Shown here: in pieces, positions 63,640 to 64,000 of the stretch
Numbering within the stretch: position 1 is the stretch's first letter
Layout of the letters: each line of letters starts with the position of its first letter
Assembly (NCBI RefSeq): GCF_002000025.1
Contig: NZ_MUZV01000003.1
Coordinates: 1 to 64,000, forward strand
Length of the DNA: 64,000 nt
Reading direction: 5' to 3'
Origin: Cognaticolwellia aestuarii
GTDB taxonomy: Bacteria > Pseudomonadota > Gammaproteobacteria > Enterobacterales > Alteromonadaceae
The notes under the pieces: model-generated
The model's database searches: none
Told to the model about the DNA's origin: nothing
Seen by the model: the letters and a program-made list of their open reading frames with translations, nothing else
Program-made: the position numbers and the translations under genes

Positions 63640-64000
63640 TCAACCTGACCAACGCATCGCATATTCAAGTTCATTTTCCGCACAAATGACAAAACCGTGG
63701 CGCAAATATAATTGTTTAGCGGGATTATCTAGCAATACATTTAAGGTAATTGCGAGTTGCTTTTCTTGGGCTTTGCGTTTAACTAATGCTAGTACTCGAC
63801 TGCCAATACCTAAACCATGATATTGAGGTAATAATTGAAATTGTCTTAAATGAATTTTATCTGGAAACTGTCCTAACTTTAATAAACCGATCGCATTACC
63901 TTGATAAGAAATAATATGAGAATCGGTAAAGTATTCATCGACCCGCTGCATATGCGCAATATCATCGAGGTAGATACCGGCCTTACTCAAGTGTTCGGTC
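63640..64000 (-). CDS. GNAT family N-acetyltransferase (cut by window edge)
   Basis: At least 120 residues, open to the window end; the N-terminus lies outside. A TTG at 63990 could start it, but the frame runs on (TEH before it) and the family needs more N-terminal sequence. Acetyl-CoA-binding motif A is QLLPQYHGLGIGSRVLALV, followed by LNVLLDNPAKQLYLRHGF. Substrate unknown. Confidence 0.8.
   Translation of the reverse strand, partial: TEHLSKAGIYLDDIAHMQRVDEYFTDSHIISYQGNAIGLLKLGQFPDKIHLRQFQLLPQYHGLGIGSRVLALVKRKAQEKQLAITLNVLLDNPAKQLYLRHGFVICAENELEYAMRWSG

Overview
The window comes from a low-GC marine gammaproteobacterium, most likely of the Alteromonadales/Colwelliaceae type (Colwellia or Thalassotalea-like). 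The pointers are the protein sequences, the gammaproteobacterial order sdhCDAB-sucABCD with divergent gltA, the rimP-nusA-infB-rbfA-truB-rpsO block, nlpI next to pnp, and rsxABCDGE-nth. This is inference from gene content, because no rRNA or tRNA gene is present to settle it.

Layout. Positions 1-94 are the right end of an IS3-family element that has cut an integron integrase gene in two; only the catalytic half remains (95-760). Positions 956-12520 are the TCA-cycle block: sucD, sucC, sucB, sucA, sdhB, sdhA, sdhD and sdhC on the minus strand, with gltA divergent. Positions 12713-21097 hold a two-receiver histidine kinase, a GlxA-type AraC regulator, tcdA, a CsdA-CsdE fusion facing it, a small unknown gene, a membrane-anchored HExxH protein and nlpI. 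pnp follows (21219-23342). An unusual insert (23674-29221) then separates pnp from rpsO: a polytopic membrane protein, a DUF2249 protein and a hemerythrin-like protein on the minus strand, and fdhD plus a YdeP-type molybdoenzyme on the plus strand. rpsO, truB, rbfA, infB, nusA and rimP run on the minus strand to 36078, followed by a degenerate GGDEF-EAL protein on the plus strand and rsxABCDGE-nth (38716-45626).

The right third (45627-59560) is accessory DNA. It contains integron-type attC recombination sites and small cassette-like genes with no integrase beside them: a plus-strand group at 46074-47272, a decayed site at 52977-53073, and a minus-strand group at 57982-58851 joined to an IS110 transposase fragment. 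Two decayed pieces of a second nth copy (about 47360-47467 and 49894-50023) lie around the first group and an S9 peptidase gene. A REP-associated-type transposase, a diguanylate cyclase, a DMT transporter, a YqaA-type membrane protein and long gene-poor stretches fill the rest. The window closes with ordinary chromosomal genes: gloA, a class V aminotransferase, yaeQ, an M28 peptidase and a GNAT acetyltransferase cut by the window edge.

The most interesting signal is the scattered integron material: a severed intI at one end, and clusters of attC sites lacking an integrase (CALIN-like) inserted next to nth and elsewhere, with insertion-sequence remnants at the breakpoints.
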